Assembly: GCF_010211745.1 (NCBI RefSeq)
Contig: NZ_PDWQ01000003.1
Span: forward strand, 186,001 to 250,000
DNA length: 64,000 nt
Reading direction: 5' to 3'
DNA from: Pseudoxanthomonas kalamensis DSM 18571
GTDB taxonomy: Bacteria > Pseudomonadota > Gammaproteobacteria > Xanthomonadales > Xanthomonadaceae
This document shows positions 27,749-37,887 of this stretch, piece by piece. Position numbers and translations under genes: made by a program. Under the pieces are notes generated by a model. The model did no database searches and had not been told where the DNA came from. It worked only from the letters and a program-made list of their open reading frames with translations. The stretch's first letter is position 1; each line of letters begins with the position of its first letter.

Positions 27749-29415
27749 GCGCGGCGGCGCGCAATACCGCGGCGGTCATCGGCCGCCACTGGCGTGCCAT
27801 CGTGCTGGCGGTGGCGTTGCTGCTGGCGACAATGCTGGCCGGCGTGGCATTGCTGGGGGTGTCGGGCGGCTTCCTGACTGCCGCCGCGCTGACCTTCGGA
27901 GTGGCCGGCAGCTTCAATTTCTTCTCGCCGTCGGCCGGCATCCGCGGCCTGACCCTGTCGCGGATCCTGTCGCGTTACGGCGAGAAGGTGGTGGGGCATT
28001 CGGCGATGTTGCGGATCGCCCGCGACCTGCGGGTGTGGTTCTTCCAGCGTGCGTTGCGGCTGACCCCGGCGCAGCTGGGACGGCTGCGCACCGGCGACCT
28101 GATGGCGCGGTTGCTGGGCGACATCGGCGAGGTCGATGGCTTGCTGGTGCGGGCGCTGGGGCCGCTGTTCGCGCAGATGGCGCTGGGGGTGGCCGCGGTC
28201 GCGGTGGCGCTGGCGATCTACCTGCCGGCCGGACTGTGGCTGGCGGCGTTGGCGCTCACGGTCGGCGTCGGCGTGCCGTGGCGAGTGGCGCACGGCCGGC
28301 AGGCCGACGAGGAAGCGCGTGCCGCGGCCCGCAATACCCTGCGCGCACAGGTGCAGGAGGCCTGCGAAGGCGCGTCCGATCTGGCCGCGCTGGGGGCCAC
28401 CCCGGCCTGGCTGGATGCGGTCGGCCGCGCCAGCACCGCGCTGGGCGAACGCGAAACCGCCCGCCGGCAACGGCTGATCGGCGGCAACGGCTTGCATGCG
28501 CTGGTGTCGGCGATCGGGCTGCTGGGCATGCTGGCCTGGGTCTGCTTCGGTGTGGCCGAGGCCGGTCTGCCGGCGGCGCAGGCGGCGGCGGTGTTCTTCA
28601 TGACCCTGGGCGCCATTGAGCTCTGGGCTGGCGCCGGACTGGCATGGCAGGCGCTGCAGGCCGGGCAGGTGTCGATGCGGCGAATCGACGCCATCGCCGC
28701 GCAAGCGCCCACGGTGGTCGATCCGCCGCAACCGCAGCCGGTGCCGGCGCGCGGCGAACTGTCCCTGCGCGGCGTGCGCTTCGCCTGGAGCGACGCCGGC
28801 CGCGAGGTGTTGCAGGGCATCGATCTGGCCGTGGCGCCGGGGCGACGGATCGCCATTCGCGGCGACAGCGGCGCCGGCAAGTCCACGCTGTCGGCGCTGG
28901 TGCTGCGCAGCGTCGATCCTTTGGCTGGCGAAGTCGCCTGGGCCGGCATCGACCTGCGCCGGTTCGCGCAGGCCGACTGGCACGCACGGATTGCCTGGTT
29001 GCCGCAGAACGCGCCGCTGTTCGCCGGCAGCCTTCGCGAAAACCTGGTGTTCGGCGCGCCACAGGCCGAAGACGCTTCATTGTGGAAGATGCTGGAACAG
29101 GTGCGGATGCGCGACTGGGCCGAGGCCAACGACGGCCTGCAGACCTGGATCGGCGAGAACGGCGCCACCCTGTCCGGCGGCCAGGCGCGGCGGCTGGCGC
29201 TGGCCCGCGCCCTGCTGCGCGATGCGCCGCTGGTGCTGCTGGACGAACCGACCGAAGGGCTGGACCACGACACCGCGCAGGCGCTGCTGCGCGACCTGCC
29301 GCAATGCCTGGGCGAGGAGCGCAGCCTGCTGATGATCACCCATGGCGAACTGCCGCCGGGCACGGTGCACGAAACCTGGGTACTGGAAGACGGCCGCCTG
29401 CGCCGCGACGCCTGA
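27745..29415 (+). CDS. cydC: Cysteine/glutathione ABC exporter subunit CydC
   Basis: The second half of the CydDC heterodimer, 556 residues. An N-terminal membrane domain contains SFNFFSPSAGIRGLTLSRIL and RYGEKVVGHSAMLRI, typical of CydC. The ATPase domain has Walker A GDSGAGKSTLSALVLRS near 373-389, signature LSGGQARRLALARALL near 480-495, and Walker B APLVLLDEPTEGLDHD. ATG 27745 overlaps the cydD stop codon. The final residues (VLEDGRLRRDA) end 24 bp before the convergent FNR-family gene stops. Confidence 0.95.
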   Translation: MSAAARNTAAVIGRHWRAIVLAVALLLATMLAGVALLGVSGGFLTAAALTFGVAGSFNFFSPSAGIRGLTLSRILSRYGEKVVGHSAMLRIARDLRVWFFQRALRLTPAQLGRLRTGDLMARLLGDIGEVDGLLVRALGPLFAQMALGVAAVAVALAIYLPAGLWLAALALTVGVGVPWRVAHGRQADEEARAAARNTLRAQVQEACEGASDLAALGATPAWLDAVGRASTALGERETARRQRLIGGNGLHALVSAIGLLGMLAWVCFGVAEAGLPAAQAAAVFFMTLGAIELWAGAGLAWQALQAGQVSMRRIDAIAAQAPTVVDPPQPQPVPARGELSLRGVRFAWSDAGREVLQGIDLAVAPGRRIAIRGDSGAGKSTLSALVLRSVDPLAGEVAWAGIDLRRFAQADWHARIAWLPQNAPLFAGSLRENLVFGAPQAEDASLWKMLEQVRMRDWAEANDGLQTWIGENGATLSGGQARRLALARALLRDAPLVLLDEPTEGLDHDTAQALLRDLPQCLGEERSLLMITHGELPPGTVHETWVLEDGRLRRDA

Positions 29416-29439
29416 CCGTCGCGGCCATGCGATTCCGGA

Positions 29440-30186
29440 TCAGTCGACCGCGTGGGCCAGCTTGATCAGGGCGGCGTGGTCGAGGATTTCGATGATCTGC
29501 GGGTCGGGCAGGGCGATCACGCCCTGTTCGCGCAGGCGGGTGAAGCTGCGGCTGACCGTTTCCACCGTCAGTCCCAGATAGTCGGCAATGTCGCTGCGAC
29601 TCATCGGCAGCACCAGCGGATTCGGCGGCAGCCCGCGATTGCCGTCGCGGGCGCGCTCCTGGAACATCACCAGAAAGCTGGCCAGCCGCTCCAGCGGCGC
29701 CAGCCGCGCCAGCAGCAGCATGGCGTCGTGGGCCGAGTCCAGTCCGCGGCAGGCGCGCTCCAGCAGCTTGTATTCCAGTTGCGGGAAACGCTCGCGCATG
29801 CGGCGGAGGTCGTCGCGGTCAAAGGCGCAGACCCGGGTGTGGGTTACCGCCTCGATGTTGTAGCGATACACCGGCGCTTCGCTGAGGCCGACGAAATCGC
29901 CCACGTGCAGGAATTCGGCGATCTGGCGGCGGCCGTCGGGCAGCGAGCGCACCAGCCGCAGCATGCCGGAGGTGACGCTGTAGGCCTGTCGGCAAGGCTG
30001 CCCGGTGCGGGCCAGCACGCCATTGGCGGGGATGTCGATGCGGTTGGCGTGGCTGCCCAGCTCGGCGGTTTCGGCCGGGTTCAAGACCGAACACACCGCC
30101 AGCTCATGCGCGGCGCAATGGCTGCAATCGACCTGCGACGAGGCCGAATGATGGATTCTGCAGTGGGCAACGGCGGTCTTGGACAT
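29440..30186 (-). CDS. fnr: FNR-type oxygen-sensing transcriptional regulator (Crp/Fnr family)
   Basis: The 248-residue protein has a cyclic-nucleotide-binding-like sensor domain (about 35-155) and a C-terminal helix-turn-helix. An N-terminal cluster C21-x2-C24-x7-C32 plus C119 (THTRVCAFDRDDL) could bind a [4Fe-4S] cluster, as in oxygen-sensing FNR. The x7 spacing resembles alphaproteobacterial FnrN/FnrL rather than E. coli FNR (x5). An extra C9 is present. The recognition helix GLTVETVSRSFTRLREQG keeps E209, S211 and R212, the residues that read TTGAT half-sites. The start at 30186 is chosen for its GAGG at 8-nt spacing; an ATG six bases upstream is possible. It probably controls the FNR box upstream of cydA and cydD. 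Confidence 0.88.
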   Translation of the reverse strand: MSKTAVAHCRIHHSASSQVDCSHCAAHELAVCSVLNPAETAELGSHANRIDIPANGVLARTGQPCRQAYSVTSGMLRLVRSLPDGRRQIAEFLHVGDFVGLSEAPVYRYNIEAVTHTRVCAFDRDDLRRMRERFPQLEYKLLERACRGLDSAHDAMLLLARLAPLERLASFLVMFQERARDGNRGLPPNPLVLPMSRSDIADYLGLTVETVSRSFTRLREQGVIALPDPQIIEILDHAALIKLAHAVD

Positions 30187-30289
30187 TGGCATAGCCTCGG
30201 TTACACATGATACCCCTCCGCGGCCTGCGCGTGGCGGATAGAATGGGTTTTCACCCGCGACTTTGGCCGTACCCGGAACCTCCCCACGC

Positions 30290-31672
30290 ATGATCAAGCC
30301 CCGAACCCCGCCCGGCGTCATGGAATTGCTGCCCCGCGAGCAAATCGCCTTCCAGCGCATGCTCGATACGGTCAGACGCAATTACGAACGGTTCGGCTTC
30401 CTGCCGGTGGAGACGCCGGTATTCGAATTGTCCGAGGTGCTGCTGACCAAGTCCGGCGGCGAGACCGAGCGCCAGGTGTATTTCGCCCAGTCCACCGGCG
30501 CGCTGGAAAAGACCCTGGATGGCCTGCCCGAGCTGGCGTTGCGCTTCGACCTGACCGTGCCGCTGGCGCGCTACGTGGCCGAACACGAACACGAGTTGGC
30601 ATTCCCGTTCCGTCGCTACCAGATCCAGCGCGTGTACCGCGGCGAGCGCGCCCAGCGCGGCCGCTTCCGCGAGTTCTACCAGTGCGACATCGACGTGATC
30701 GGCAAGGACGCGCTGAGCGTGCGCTTCGACGCCGAGGTGCTGGCGGTGATCCACGCGGTGTTTTCCGAACTGGGCATCGGCGATTTCACGATCCAGCTGA
30801 ACAACCGCAAGCTGATGCGCGGCTTCTTCGAATCGCTGGGGGTGGCCGATGGCGAACGCCAGGCGCTGGTGCTGCGCGAGGTCGACAAGCTGGACAAGCG
30901 TGGCGCCGATTACGTGCGCGAAACGCTGACCGGCCCGGATTTCGGCATGGCGGACGAGGCGGTGCAGCGGATCCTCGATTTCGTCGCCGTGCGTTCGAAT
31001 GGGCACGACGACGCGCTGGCGCGGCTGGATGCGCTGGGGCAGGGCAGTGCGACCTTCAATGCAGGCATTGCCGAATTGCGCGAAGTGCTGGCCCTGGTCA
31101 AGGCGCTCGGCGTGCCGGAATCGGCGTACTGCCTGAACTTCTCCATTGCCCGCGGCCTGGATTACTACACCGGCAGCGTCTACGAGACCGTGCTGGACGA
31201 CTATCCGCAGATCGGTTCGATCTGCTCAGGCGGCCGTTACGAGGATCTGGCCAGCCACTACACCAAGTCCAAACTGCCCGGCGTCGGCATTTCGATCGGT
31301 CTGACCCGACTGTTCTGGCAACTGCGCGAGGCCGGGCTGATCAGTGGCGTGGACGAAAGCAGTGTGCAGGCCATGGTCGCGCTGATGGACGATGCCGGCC
31401 TGTCCGGTTCGCTGGACCTGGCCCGTCGCCTGCGCGCCGGCGGCATCAACACCGAAGTGCAGATGGAGCCGAAGAAGATCGGCAAGCAGTTCCAGTACGC
31501 CTCCCGCGCCGGCATCCGCTTCGTCGTGCTGTGCGGCGAGGACGAGGCCGCTCGCGGTGTGGTCGCGGTCAAGGATCTGCTGCGCGAGCAGCAGTTCGAA
31601 GTGGCCCGCGAAGAGCTGGCCTCGACCCTGAAGGTCGAGCTGGAGCAGGCCCGCGCCCTGGCCGGGCGCTGA
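30290..31672 (+). CDS. hisS: Histidyl-tRNA synthetase
   Basis: HisRS charges tRNA-His. The 460-residue product begins [20 protein letters not shown]. The class II motif 2 region is [29 protein letters not shown] near 104-132, and the histidine-specific signatures include [12 protein letters not shown] near 287-298 and [11 protein letters not shown] at motif 3 near 331-341. A C-terminal anticodon-binding domain (about 365-450) follows. The ATG at 30290 is 27 bp inside a longer frame and gives the family N-terminus. It is divergent from the fnr gene and lies upstream of the his regulator and operon. Confidence 0.96.
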   Translation: MIKPRTPPGVMELLPREQIAFQRMLDTVRRNYERFGFLPVETPVFELSEVLLTKSGGETERQVYFAQSTGALEKTLDGLPELALRFDLTVPLARYVAEHEHELAFPFRRYQIQRVYRGERAQRGRFREFYQCDIDVIGKDALSVRFDAEVLAVIHAVFSELGIGDFTIQLNNRKLMRGFFESLGVADGERQALVLREVDKLDKRGADYVRETLTGPDFGMADEAVQRILDFVAVRSNGHDDALARLDALGQGSATFNAGIAELREVLALVKALGVPESAYCLNFSIARGLDYYTGSVYETVLDDYPQIGSICSGGRYEDLASHYTKSKLPGVGISIGLTRLFWQLREAGLISGVDESSVQAMVALMDDAGLSGSLDLARRLRAGGINTEVQMEPKKIGKQFQYASRAGIRFVVLCGEDEAARGVVAVKDLLREQQFEVAREELASTLKVELEQARALAGR

Positions 31673-31760
31673 GCCCGGCCGGCGCGATCTCCGACTGTCC
31701 CGCACCGGACCTGCGCTGTCATGACCGGCGGGCTTGACCCGGCCCGGCGGCATGTATTAA

Positions 31761-31780
31761 TGTACTAGCGTGTTATTACA
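31761..31780 (+). promoter_or_regulatory. Candidate operator upstream of the TrpR-like gene and his operon
   Basis: TGTACTA-GCGTGT-TATTACA is an imperfect palindrome (half-sites TGTACTA and TGTAATA) 18 bp upstream of the regulator start. A third similar half-site, TGTATTAA, lies just upstream at 31753-31760. The region is AT-rich and probably overlaps the promoter. Autoregulation by the TrpR-like protein is inferred. Confidence 0.45.
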
Positions 31781-31798
31781 TTGGATGTATCGTCGAAC

Positions 31799-32122
31799 AT
31801 GAAGCAGCGCCCCGACAACGACGCCAAAAACGCAGCGGTTTCGCTGCAAGCGCTGTCGCGCGCGCTGGCCCAGCTGTCGCGCCCGGACGAAGTGCGCGAT
31901 TTCCTTGCCGACCTGTGCACGCCGGCCGAGCTCGAGGCGATGGTCGACCGCTGGCGGGTGGTGCCGCTGCTGCAGAAAGGCGTGCCCTACCGCGAAATCC
32001 ACGAACTGACCCAGGTCAGCGTGACCACCATCGGCCGGGTCGCGCGCACGCTGGAATACGGCACTGGCGGCTACGCCAACGCCCTGCGCCGCCAGCAGAC
32101 GCGCGCGTCCGCCTCCCACTGA
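31799..32122 (+). CDS. TrpR/YerC-family transcriptional repressor at the head of the his operon
   Basis: The 107-residue all-helical protein belongs to the TrpR superfamily (YerC/YecD branch). The helix-turn-helix is visible as [29 protein letters not shown] near 62-90, preceded by [20 protein letters not shown]. The start ATG at 31799 is preferred; a TTG 18 bp earlier is in frame. It ends 10 bp before hisG, so it is probably the first gene of the his operon. By position it is likely a histidine-responsive repressor, with the palindrome upstream as operator. Ligand and targets are inferred, not shown. Confidence 0.85.
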   Translation: MKQRPDNDAKNAAVSLQALSRALAQLSRPDEVRDFLADLCTPAELEAMVDRWRVVPLLQKGVPYREIHELTQVSVTTIGRVARTLEYGTGGYANALRRQQTRASASH

Positions 32123-32132
32123 AGTTTTCGCC

Positions 32133-33047
32133 ATGAGTCCGATTGCAGCCCACGCGGCGCGCGACCGTTTGCGCATCGCCATCCAGAAAAGCGGCCGCCT
32201 GGCCGAGCCGGCGCGCTCGCTGCTGGCCGCCTGCGGCCTGAGCTGGCGCGAGAGCCGCGACAAGCTGTTCTGCTACGGCGAATCGCTGCCGGTGGACCTG
32301 CTGCTGGTGCGCGACGACGATATTCCGGGGCTGATCGCCGACGGTGTCTGCGACCTCGGCGTGGTCGGCCGCAACGAACTGAACGAGCAGGCCGGCGAGC
32401 GCGCCGCGAACGGGCTGCCGCAGGCCTATTGCGAACTGCGTCCGCTCGGCTTCGGCGGTTGCCGGCTGATGCTGGCGGTGCCGGACGAGTGGGACTGGCA
32501 GGGTCCGGCGCAACTGCAGGGTCGGCGCATCGCCACCAGCTACCCCAGCATCCTTGCGGCCTGGTTGCGCGAGCAGGGCATCGAGGCCGGCGTGGTCGAG
32601 TTGTCCGGTTCGGTCGAGATCGCGCCGAAGCTGGGCACCGCGGACCTGATCTGCGACCTGGTCTCCAGCGGCGCCACCCTGCGCGCCAACCTGCTCAAGC
32701 CGGTGGAAACCCTGCTGGAAAGCGAGGCGGTGCTGGCCGGGCCGGTGCGCGAATTCGACGACGCCCGCGCCGGGCTGATGGCCATGCTGCTGCGGCGCAT
32801 GGACGGAGTGCTGGCACGCCGCGACAGCAAGCTGCTGATGTTCCGTGCCGAGCGCGATGCGGTCGATGCACTGGCGCGACTGCTGCCGGAAGCCGATCCG
32901 CTGACCGCGCTGCCCGGTGGCGAGGACGGCCCCCTGAGCCTGCAGACCATGTGCCATGGCGCGGTGACCTGGCAGTTGCTGGAAGAACTGGAACGCGCCG
33001 GCGCGCGCGGACTGATGGTGCTGGGCGTGGAGAGGGCACTGGAATGA
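32133..33047 (+). CDS. hisG: ATP phosphoribosyltransferase (long form)
   Basis: HisG catalyses the committed first step of histidine synthesis, joining ATP and PRPP, and is feedback-inhibited by histidine. The 304-residue length with a C-terminal ACT-like regulatory domain (about 230-300) marks the hexameric long form, which does not need HisZ. Motifs include [16 protein letters not shown] at the N-terminus, [16 protein letters not shown] near 70-85, and the PRPP loop region [20 protein letters not shown] near 171-190. The stop codon overlaps the hisD start. Confidence 0.95.
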   Translation: MSPIAAHAARDRLRIAIQKSGRLAEPARSLLAACGLSWRESRDKLFCYGESLPVDLLLVRDDDIPGLIADGVCDLGVVGRNELNEQAGERAANGLPQAYCELRPLGFGGCRLMLAVPDEWDWQGPAQLQGRRIATSYPSILAAWLREQGIEAGVVELSGSVEIAPKLGTADLICDLVSSGATLRANLLKPVETLLESEAVLAGPVREFDDARAGLMAMLLRRMDGVLARRDSKLLMFRAERDAVDALARLLPEADPLTALPGGEDGPLSLQTMCHGAVTWQLLEELERAGARGLMVLGVERALE

Positions 33048-34360
33048 ACGTCATGCCCGAGATGCCGATCCTGGACTGGAGCGCGCTGGATGAAGATCGC
33101 CGCCGGAAAGTGCTGGCGCGCCCGGTGCAGGGTGTGGCTGCGGCCACCCGCGAGGCGGTGGAGGCGCTGCTGGCGCAGGTGTGCGAAGTCGGCGACACCG
33201 CGTTGCGCGAGATCACCCTGCGGCTGGACAAGGTCGAACTGACGGCTTTCGAAGTCGGCGACGATGAATTTGCCGCTGCGCAGGCGGCGGTGGCGCCGGA
33301 ACTGCGCGCATCGATGCAGCGCGCGGCCACCCGCATCGAGGCCTTCCATCGCGCCGGCATGGCGCAGGGCTATGCGGTGGAAACCGCGCCGGGCGTGGTC
33401 TGCGAACGGATCGTGCGACCGATTGCCCGGGTCGGCCTGTATGTGCCGGCCGGCAGCGCACCGCTGCCTTCCACCGCGCTGATGCTAGGGGTGCCGGCGC
33501 GGTTGGCCGGCTGTCGCGAAGTCGTGTTGTGCACGCCGCCGCGCACCGACGGCAGCGCCGATCCTGCAGTGCTGGTGGCGGCGCGACTGACCGGCGTGCA
33601 TCGGGTGTTCAAGCTGGGCGGTGCGCAGGCGGTGGCGGCGATGGCCTACGGCACCGAAACGGTGCCGCGTTGCGACAAGATCTTCGGGCCCGGCAACAGC
33701 TATGTCACCGAGGCCAAGCAGCAGGTGGCGCAGGCGGGCGCGGCGGCCATCGACATGCCGGCCGGGCCATCGGAGGTGCTGGTGATCGCCGACGCCGGCG
33801 CCGATCCGGCCTTCGTCGCCGCCGACCTGCTGTCGCAGGCCGAACACGGTCCCGATTCGCAGGTATTGTTGCTGTCCGACAGCGAACCGCTGTTGCAGGC
33901 GGTGCGCGGTCAGATCGACGCGCAACTGGCCGCGTTGACGCGTGCGCAGATCGCAGTGCGCGCGTTGTCGGCGTCACGCCTCATTCGGGTGCAGGCGCTG
34001 GACGAGGCGTTCGCGATCAGCAATGCCTATGCGCCCGAGCACCTGATACTGGCGCTGCGCGAACCGCGCGCCTGGCTGCAGCGTGTCGAGGCCGCCGGTT
34101 CGGTATTCCTCGGCGACTACACCCCGGAAGCGCTCGGCGACTACTGCAGCGGCACCAATCACGTGCTGCCCACCAATGGCGCGGCGCGCGCCTGGAGCGG
34201 AGTGGGGGTCGGCAGCTTTCAGAATTTCGTCAGCGTGCAGTCGGCCAGCCGCGCCGGCATCGACGCCATCGGCGGCGATGCGCTGACGTTGGCGCGGGCC
34301 GAGGGTCTGGATGCGCACGCCAATGCGGTAGCGTTGCGGATGGGCGGGGAGGTGGCATGA
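33044..34360 (+). CDS. hisD: Histidinol dehydrogenase
   Basis: HisD carries out the last two steps, oxidising histidinol to histidine with two NAD+. The 438-residue product has the conserved [19 protein letters not shown] near 129-147, the signature region [20 protein letters not shown] near 207-226, [15 protein letters not shown] near 237-251, and the C-terminal [20 protein letters not shown] stretch. These hold the zinc-binding and catalytic His/Glu residues. ATG 33044 overlaps the end of hisG by 4 bp, and hisC begins with another 4-bp overlap. Confidence 0.96.
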   Translation: MNVMPEMPILDWSALDEDRRRKVLARPVQGVAAATREAVEALLAQVCEVGDTALREITLRLDKVELTAFEVGDDEFAAAQAAVAPELRASMQRAATRIEAFHRAGMAQGYAVETAPGVVCERIVRPIARVGLYVPAGSAPLPSTALMLGVPARLAGCREVVLCTPPRTDGSADPAVLVAARLTGVHRVFKLGGAQAVAAMAYGTETVPRCDKIFGPGNSYVTEAKQQVAQAGAAAIDMPAGPSEVLVIADAGADPAFVAADLLSQAEHGPDSQVLLLSDSEPLLQAVRGQIDAQLAALTRAQIAVRALSASRLIRVQALDEAFAISNAYAPEHLILALREPRAWLQRVEAAGSVFLGDYTPEALGDYCSGTNHVLPTNGAARAWSGVGVGSFQNFVSVQSASRAGIDAIGGDALTLARAEGLDAHANAVALRMGGEVA

Positions 34361-35454
34361 GCGCGAACGGCGACGAGAGCCTGCTGGCGCTGGTGCGCGA
34401 GGACCTGCGCGGATTCGGCGGCTATGCTTCGGCACGCAGCCAGTCCTTCCAGGGCGAGGTGTGGCTGAACGCCAACGAGTCGCCGTGGGCCAATCCGGCA
34501 GACGGCAGCGGCGGCAACCGGCGCTATCCCGATCCGCAGCCGCAGGCGCTGTGCGAACGCCTGGCCGGGCTGTACGGCTGCTCGCCCGAACAGCTGCTGG
34601 TCGGGCGCGGCAGCGACGAGGCCATCGACCTGCTGGTGCGCGCACTGTGCGTACCCGGCCGCGATGCAGTGGTGGTGACGCCGCCGGTGTTCGGCATGTA
34701 TGCGGTCAGCACGCGCCTGCAGAATGCGCCGCTGGTCGAGGTGCCGCTGCGCGATACCGAAGCCGGATTCATCGCCGACATGGATGCCATCGCCGCAGCC
34801 GCACTGCAATCGCGGGCACGGCTGGTATTCCTGTGCTCGCCGTCCAATCCCACCGGGGGCACGATCGCGCTGGAAGATATCGCGGCGCTGGCCGAGCGCC
34901 TGCACGGGCACGCCCTGGTGGTGGTGGACGAGGCCTATGGCGAATTTTCCGACCTGCCGTCGGCGATCGGACTGATGGCCCGGCGTTCCAACATCGCCGT
35001 GTTGCGAACGCTGTCGAAGGCGCACGCGCTGGCTGCGGCGCGGATTGGCAGTCTGATCGCCGATGCCGCGCTGATCCGGGTGTTGCGCGCCTGCCAGGCA
35101 CCGTATCCGCTGCCGGGGCCGTGTGTGCAACTGGCCTTGGCCGGGCTGGACGAGGCCGCGCAGGCGCTGACCCGGCAACGCGTGCGCCTGCTCAAGGCCG
35201 AACGCATGCAGTTGCAGGCTGCTTTGGTGCGACTACCGGGCGTGTGCCGGGTCTATCCGTCGCAGGGCAACTACCTGCTGGTGCGTTTCGACGATGCCGA
35301 ACAGGCGTTCCGTTCACTGCTGACCGCCGGTGTGGTGGTGCGCGACCAGCGCGCCGCGCCGCAACTGGGTGATGCTCTGCGGATCAGCATCGGCACTCCG
35401 GAACAGAATGCGCGGGTGCTGGCCGCCCTGAGCGCGCAGGAGATTGCCGCATGA
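34357..35454 (+). CDS. hisC: Histidinol-phosphate aminotransferase
   Basis: A PLP-dependent fold-type I aminotransferase converting imidazole acetol phosphate to histidinol phosphate. The 365-residue product has [12 protein letters not shown] at the substrate-binding N-terminus, [17 protein letters not shown] near 86-102 (PLP phosphate loop), SPSNPTGG near 164-171, [12 protein letters not shown] near 187-198 and the Schiff-base lysine K221 in [16 protein letters not shown]. It is translationally coupled to hisD and hisB by 4-bp overlaps. Confidence 0.96.
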   Translation: MSANGDESLLALVREDLRGFGGYASARSQSFQGEVWLNANESPWANPADGSGGNRRYPDPQPQALCERLAGLYGCSPEQLLVGRGSDEAIDLLVRALCVPGRDAVVVTPPVFGMYAVSTRLQNAPLVEVPLRDTEAGFIADMDAIAAAALQSRARLVFLCSPSNPTGGTIALEDIAALAERLHGHALVVVDEAYGEFSDLPSAIGLMARRSNIAVLRTLSKAHALAAARIGSLIADAALIRVLRACQAPYPLPGPCVQLALAGLDEAAQALTRQRVRLLKAERMQLQAALVRLPGVCRVYPSQGNYLLVRFDDAEQAFRSLLTAGVVVRDQRAAPQLGDALRISIGTPEQNARVLAALSAQEIAA

Positions 35455-36527
35455 GCACGCCGATCCTGTTCGTCGACCGCGACGGCACCCTGATCGAGGA
35501 ACCGTCCGACTTCCAGATCGATGCTTACGAGAAGTTGCGCTTCGTGCGCGGGGTGATCCCGGCGTTGCTGAAGCTGCGCGATGCCGGTTACCAGTTCGTG
35601 ATCGTCAGCAACCAGGACGGGCTGGGCAGCGAGGCCTATCCGCGCGCCAGCTTCGACGGTCCCAACGAGCTGATGCTGCAGGTGTTCGAAAGCCAGGGCA
35701 TCATGTTTCGCGAGGTACTGATCGACTGCAGCTGGCCGCAGGACAATGCGCCGACACGCAAGCCCGGCATCGGCCTGGCCCTGCATTACCTGCGCGACCG
35801 CGGCATTGACCTCGAGCGTTCGGCGATGGTCGGCGATCGCGAAACCGACCTGCAGTTCGCGCAGAACATGGACATTCGCGGCTTCCAGCTGGCGACCGAG
35901 CAGTTCGGTGGCGAGTGGGATTGGGCCGGGATCGCCCACGAACTGGCCGATGCGCCGCGTCGCGCGATGGTTCGGCGCGACACGAAAGAGACGAAGATCC
36001 GGGTTGATGTCGATCTGGATCGGGTTGCCGATCCGCAGATTCATACCGGCCTGCCGTTCTTCGACCACATGCTGGAGCAGATCGGCAAGCACGGCGGCTT
36101 CGCGCTGGAAGTGCGCACCGAGGGCGACCTGCACATCGACGAGCACCACACGGTGGAAGATACAGGCTTGGCGCTGGGCCAGGCCCTGCGCCAGGCGCTG
36201 GGCGACAAGCGCGGCATCGGCCGCTACGGCTTCACCCTGCCGATGGACGAAACCCTGGCCAGCGCGGCGCTGGATTTCAGCGGCAGGCCATACTTTGTGT
36301 TCGATGGCGAATTCCGCCGCGAACGCGTCGGCGACCTGCCGACCGAACTGGTGCCGCATTTCTTCCGCTCGCTGTGCGACGCGGCCGGCCTGAATCTCAA
36401 TCTGCAGGTGCGCGGTGACAACGACCACCACAAGGTTGAGGCCTGCTTCAAAGTATTAGCGCGTGCGTTGCGGCAGGCGGTGCGCCGCGAGGGCGCGGAA
36501 TTGCCGTCCACCAAGGGTGCGCTGTGA
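35451..36527 (+). CDS. hisB: Bifunctional histidinol-phosphatase / imidazoleglycerol-phosphate dehydratase
   Basis: The N-terminal half (about 1-165) is a HAD phosphatase with D9 and D11 in [11 protein letters not shown], a SNQDGLG motif, and [22 protein letters not shown] near 118-139. The C-terminal half (about 170-358) is the dehydratase, with ligand-rich [35 protein letters not shown] and the matching second set [18 protein letters not shown]. This fusion is typical of gammaproteobacteria. It overlaps hisC by 4 bp and is followed after 16 bp by hisH. Confidence 0.96.
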   Translation: MSTPILFVDRDGTLIEEPSDFQIDAYEKLRFVRGVIPALLKLRDAGYQFVIVSNQDGLGSEAYPRASFDGPNELMLQVFESQGIMFREVLIDCSWPQDNAPTRKPGIGLALHYLRDRGIDLERSAMVGDRETDLQFAQNMDIRGFQLATEQFGGEWDWAGIAHELADAPRRAMVRRDTKETKIRVDVDLDRVADPQIHTGLPFFDHMLEQIGKHGGFALEVRTEGDLHIDEHHTVEDTGLALGQALRQALGDKRGIGRYGFTLPMDETLASAALDFSGRPYFVFDGEFRRERVGDLPTELVPHFFRSLCDAAGLNLNLQVRGDNDHHKVEACFKVLARALRQAVRREGAELPSTKGAL

Positions 36528-36543
36528 TGCGGAGTACGGCGGC

Positions 36544-37143
36544 ATGAAGGTGGTGCTGGTCGATGCAGGCGGTTCCAACATCGGTTCGGTGCGCTACGCC
36601 CTGCAACGGCTCGGCGTGGAAGCCGAATTGACCGGCGATGCCGCCATGATCCGCGCCGCCGAGCGGGTGATCCTGCCCGGTGTCGGTGCGGCAGCGGTAT
36701 GCATGGCCCGTCTACGCGAACTGGATCTGGTCGAGACGTTGCGGTCGTTGCGACAACCGATGCTGGGCGTGTGCGTGGGTGTGCAACTGCTGTTCGCACA
36801 TTCGGAAGAAGACGACACCCCCTGCCTGGGCTTGCTGCCCGGCACGGTGCGCAAGCTGGCCGCGGCGCCGGGCGTGCGGGTGCCGCACATGGGCTGGAAC
36901 ACCCTGCAGCGGCATGCCGAATCGTCGCTGACCACCGGGATCGACGAAGGCGCGCACGCCTATTTCGTCCACAGCTATGCGGCACCGGTGGACGAGTTCT
37001 GCCTGTGCAGCAGCGAGCACGGTCAGCGCTTCGCCGCCGTGGTCCAGCGCTCTAACGTGGCCGGTGCGCAGTTCCATCCGGAGCGCTCGTCCGCAGTCGG
37101 TGCCCGACTGTTGCGCAATTTCATCGAACACGGGCTGAAGTGA
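36544..37143 (+). CDS. hisH: Imidazole glycerol phosphate synthase, glutaminase subunit
   Basis: HisH releases ammonia from glutamine and channels it to HisF. The 199-residue class I amidotransferase has the nucleophile C77 in MLGVCVGVQLLF and the His/Glu pair H178 and E180 in GAQFHPERSS. The oxyanion-loop region is LPGVGAA near 44-50. The start at 36544 gives MKVVLVDAGGSNIGSVRYAL, the family N-terminus; the longer frame from 36463 overlaps hisB and is not used. It works as a heterodimer with the hisF product two genes downstream. Confidence 0.95.
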   Translation: MKVVLVDAGGSNIGSVRYALQRLGVEAELTGDAAMIRAAERVILPGVGAAAVCMARLRELDLVETLRSLRQPMLGVCVGVQLLFAHSEEDDTPCLGLLPGTVRKLAAAPGVRVPHMGWNTLQRHAESSLTTGIDEGAHAYFVHSYAAPVDEFCLCSSEHGQRFAAVVQRSNVAGAQFHPERSSAVGARLLRNFIEHGLK

Positions 37144-37152
37144 GCCGAAGCC

Positions 37153-37887
37153 ATGAGTGAGTTCACCCTCTATCCCGCCATCGACGTGCGCGACGGTCGC
37201 GTGGTGCGGCTGGCGCAGGGCGACTACGCGCGCGAAACCCGCTACGGCGACGATCCGCTGGCGTTGGCCCTCGATTACGCCGTGCAGGGCGCGAGCTGGC
37301 TGCATCTGGTCGATCTGGACGCGGCGAAGGCCGGTGGCTACACCCTGGTGGCGCTGGTGCAGGGTGCCAGCGCGGCCGGCTTGCAGGTGCAGACCGGCGG
37401 CGGCGTGCGCTCGCGCGACGATGTGCAGCGCATTCTCGATGCCGGTGCAGCGCGGGTGGTGATCGGTTCGCTGGCCGTGCGCGAGCCCGATGTGGTGCTG
37501 GCCTGGCTGGACGAGTTCGGCGCCGAGCGCATCACCGTGGCGCTGGATGCGCGGCAGGATGGCGAAGGTGCGTGGCGACTGCCGGTGCATGGCTGGACCG
37601 AGGATTCCGGTGCGATCCTGGATGCACTGGCGACGCGTTACGCGCAGGCCGGCCTGCGCCACCTGCTGTGCACCGACATCGGCCGCGACGGCATGCTGTC
37701 AGGGCCCAATGTCGACCTCTACGACCACCTGCGCGTACTGGCGCCGCAGCTGCGGGTGCAGGCCTCCGGCGGGGTGCGCGCACTGGACGACGTGCGCGTC
37801 GCCCGCGAGCAGGGCTGCGCCGGCATCGTGCTGGGTCGCGCCTTGCTGGAAGGCCGCTTCGACGTGGCCGGAGCGCTGGCATGCTGA
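37153..37887 (+). CDS. hisA: Phosphoribosylformimino-5-aminoimidazole carboxamide ribotide isomerase
   Basis: HisA is a (beta-alpha)8-barrel isomerase performing the Amadori rearrangement of ProFAR to PRFAR. The 244-residue product begins [20 protein letters not shown], with the catalytic Asp in [21 protein letters not shown] near 82-95, [10 protein letters not shown]-type residues ([16 protein letters not shown]) near 170-185 with the second catalytic Asp, and [11 protein letters not shown]. The usual twofold barrel repeat is apparent. It overlaps hisF by 7 bp. Confidence 0.96.
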   Translation: MSEFTLYPAIDVRDGRVVRLAQGDYARETRYGDDPLALALDYAVQGASWLHLVDLDAAKAGGYTLVALVQGASAAGLQVQTGGGVRSRDDVQRILDAGAARVVIGSLAVREPDVVLAWLDEFGAERITVALDARQDGEGAWRLPVHGWTEDSGAILDALATRYAQAGLRHLLCTDIGRDGMLSGPNVDLYDHLRVLAPQLRVQASGGVRALDDVRVAREQGCAGIVLGRALLEGRFDVAGALAC

